Below, one piece after another: positions 39,072-41,109 of a DNA stretch of 41,109 bases. The notes below the pieces were generated by a model that was not told the origin of the DNA, ran no database searches, and saw only the letters and a list, made by a program, of their open reading frames with translations. Where the stretch lies: the NCBI GenBank assembly GCA_031267535.1, contig JAIRYS010000015.1, forward strand, positions 1-41,109, read 5' to 3'. Source of the stretch: Holosporales bacterium (lineage in GTDB: Bacteria; Pseudomonadota; Alphaproteobacteria; UBA3830; JAIRWN01). How positions within the stretch are numbered: position 1 is the stretch's first letter; every line of letters starts with the position of its first letter. Made by a program: the position numbers and the translations under genes.

Positions 39072-40364
39072 ATGTGTTTTTTAACTAAAATCAGGAAAGG
39101 TTTCGTAATTGCCTGCATGATGCCGTTTGTGGCTATTTTGAGGTTAATACGTCCCTGGTTATGGATTAAGTTCTACAGAGTAAAACAAGATCGTATCGGC
39201 AACCAGACGATGGAATTTGCAGTTTGCCAAACTGAATTAGCGCATCGATTTATGCCAAAAACTGATAAATGTCGAGAATTAATTGTCTTTTACGCTGGTG
39301 TTGAAGAGAATGGGAAGTACGTTGCAAATAAATTCTTACTTAAATTAATAAAAAGAGAAAAAATGTCCGCACGTTTCTCGTGGTTGCTTACCAAATTTTG
39401 CAATTACCTGAGAGATTTTCATGAAGTATTTGGGGGGGGCGGCTTCATTCTATCTTACCCTGATGCATTTTTAGCAAGTGAGAGTGAATTTGCTTTTGTT
39501 AAGTATCCACCCTTGTTTAGGTTGCGTAGCAGTGACGTTAAAAAAGGAGAATACGAGCTAGAGAAATTCTTTAGATGTGGCAGAGATGCCCAGATAGTTA
39601 CGTTTTTTAACAGAGATTCAGCTTATGTTGAGTCGCTAAAGGATATTTTCGGTGATAACGCTAAACATGCTGCATATTGCCATTCTAACAGAAATTCTTC
39701 GATTCGAAATCTTCATGAGGCAATGATTTTAATGTCGAAGAAGTATTTTTGCTTCCGTATGGGCAAATTTGTCTTGGAGCCACTCGGTTTGAAACAAGAC
39801 AACTTAGTTGATTATGCCACATCAGAATATAGAAGCGATTTTTTGGATATTTATATTTTTGCAAAGAGCAGATTTTACATCGGAGATGAATCTGGAATCA
39901 ATATAGTACCTTGCATTTTTAGAAAAAGTATAGGGCTAATAAACGGACAGATTAGCGAATGTTTTGCAGCACTATACGGGGGCGATACGCGTAAATCGTT
40001 ACCACGTCACTTGATTGGTCAGACATTGATTCCCCAAAAATATTATTCTACAAAGAGGGATAGATTGTTAAATTTGTCTGAAATTGTGGCTTTGGCCGCA
40101 TCTTATGAAAATGCTACCTTGCTGATGACGAGTTGCGACAAATATGGCTTTAAATTAATAAAAAACACCCCTCAGGAAATACTGGATTTGACGTTAGAGG
40201 TTGAGAAGAAGGCTAATGATGAGTGGGAAGAGGACTATGACCACTTTAAGCGTGAAGATGAGTTTTGGAAGATTATGGGCGCTCCGTATAAAAGTAAAGA
40301 TAGATTCCTCTTCCCAAGAATTGGCAATCAGTATTTAAAAGAAAATGAGTGGTTATTGCAATAA
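39072..40364 (+). CDS. Putative TIGR04372-family glycosyltransferase
   Basis: QDRIGNQTMEFAVCQTEL, VTFFNRDSAYVESL, SSIRNLHEAMILMSKKYFCFRMG, VDYATSEYRSDFLDIYIFAKSRFYIGDESGINIVPCIFRK match the TIGR04372 pattern as I remember it. Confidence 0.7.
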   Translation: MCFLTKIRKGFVIACMMPFVAILRLIRPWLWIKFYRVKQDRIGNQTMEFAVCQTELAHRFMPKTDKCRELIVFYAGVEENGKYVANKFLLKLIKREKMSARFSWLLTKFCNYLRDFHEVFGGGGFILSYPDAFLASESEFAFVKYPPLFRLRSSDVKKGEYELEKFFRCGRDAQIVTFFNRDSAYVESLKDIFGDNAKHAAYCHSNRNSSIRNLHEAMILMSKKYFCFRMGKFVLEPLGLKQDNLVDYATSEYRSDFLDIYIFAKSRFYIGDESGINIVPCIFRKSIGLINGQISECFAALYGGDTRKSLPRHLIGQTLIPQKYYSTKRDRLLNLSEIVALAASYENATLLMTSCDKYGFKLIKNTPQEILDLTLEVEKKANDEWEEDYDHFKREDEFWKIMGAPYKSKDRFLFPRIGNQYLKENEWLLQ

Positions 40365-40962
40365 AAATGGAGAGGGCGCTCTGTTTTCTAAGATCTTTTT
40401 GCGAGAACTCGTCCAGGTGATCGATAAAATTGACGTGTCTGCTGTAGAGACGCTAGTCGGTGAATTGCTGAGTTTGCGGGAACGTGGCGGAAGATTATTT
40501 GTCCTTGGCGTTGGGGGAAGTGCCGCAAGCGCATCGCATGCCGTATGTGACTTTAGGAAATTATGCGATATAGAAGCCTATGCTGCTACGGATAACATTG
40601 TTGAGCTTAGCGCTAGGATAAACGATGAGGGTTGGAACAGCGTTTTTTGCGAATGGCTTAAGGTCAGTAAATTATCCGCTAGAGACGCCTTACTTATATT
40701 TTCAGTAGGCGGTGGATCATTAGAGAAGAATGTTAGCGTTAATTTAATTCAAGCTGTTGATTTAGCCAAGGGAATAGGCGCTAAAGTATTTGGGGTGGTA
40801 GGCAGAGACGGTGGCTATACCAAAGCCAGAGGAGATTGTGTAGTACTAGTTCCGGATACAAACTCCGGCATGGTAACGCCTTACACGGAGGCGTGTCACG
40901 GTATTATATGGCATTGTCTTGTAAGTCACCCAAAACTACAGTTGAACAAAACTAAGTGGTAA
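40345..40962 (+). CDS. SIS-domain phosphosugar isomerase (GmhA-like)
   Basis: GGRLFVLGVGGSAASASHAVCDFRKLCDIEAYAATDNIVELSARINDEGWNSVFCEWL...DALLIFSVGGGS; 20-nt overlap with the upstream CDS. Confidence 0.85.
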   Translation: MSGYCNKNGEGALFSKIFLRELVQVIDKIDVSAVETLVGELLSLRERGGRLFVLGVGGSAASASHAVCDFRKLCDIEAYAATDNIVELSARINDEGWNSVFCEWLKVSKLSARDALLIFSVGGGSLEKNVSVNLIQAVDLAKGIGAKVFGVVGRDGGYTKARGDCVVLVPDTNSGMVTPYTEACHGIIWHCLVSHPKLQLNKTKW

Positions 40963-41109
40963 AGATCATGTTTGTTACTTCTTTTCGCACCACAATCAAG
41001 TTTTAGGGGTGCAGAAGCGGTTAAGGTTGGTTTTCTATTGGAAACATTTTTTTTATTTAGCGAACAGCATACCAGTGCCAGGGATGGTGACGTTAGTGGG
41101 GCGTTGTCC

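Noticed and set aside
40963-41109. Partial plus-strand coding sequence at the right edge (LLLFAPQSSFRGAEAVKVGFLLETFFLF...)
   Set aside because: Two frames are open to the end of the window and no clear start or family is visible; too short to call.
1-41109. CRISPR arrays, rRNA genes, insertion sequences
   Set aside because: No regularly spaced identical repeats, rRNA-like sequence or transposase motifs recognised on reading.

Overview
The window appears to come from an alphaproteobacterial chromosome; the lineage is my inference from gene order and protein style, possibly an intracellular Rickettsiales/Holosporales-type symbiont. It has four parts. (1) At the left edge a minus-strand gene runs off the window. 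It is broken by a 12-nt poly-G/C tract, and a 1-nt length change would join two open frames. (2) At ~1.09-11.49 kb is an HK97/RcGTA-like head-tail cluster: portal, prohead protease, capsid, connector, adaptor, tail terminator, novel tail proteins, SleB-type hydrolase and holin-like protein. It has no recognisable terminase, tail tube or tape measure. The capsid ORF is split by one extra A, and an antisense EamA/DMT transporter sits inside the cluster. (3) At ~11.5-21.1 kb is housekeeping DNA: serC, tRNA-Gly(TCC), dnaG, rpoD, clpX, hflK without an adjacent hflC, an NlpC/P60-like lipoprotein and secG. (4) At ~21.2-39.0 kb is a contiguous str-S10-spc-alpha ribosomal super-cluster, followed by a TIGR04372-like glycosyltransferase and a GmhA-like SIS isomerase. 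The most interesting observations are the poly-C contingency-like locus, the partial GTA-like element with its split capsid and intergenic hairpin, and ribosomal protein L30 carrying a 70-aa Lys/Ala-rich N-terminal extension that cannot be a start-site mis-call. I ran no database searches; all family names come from motif recognition.
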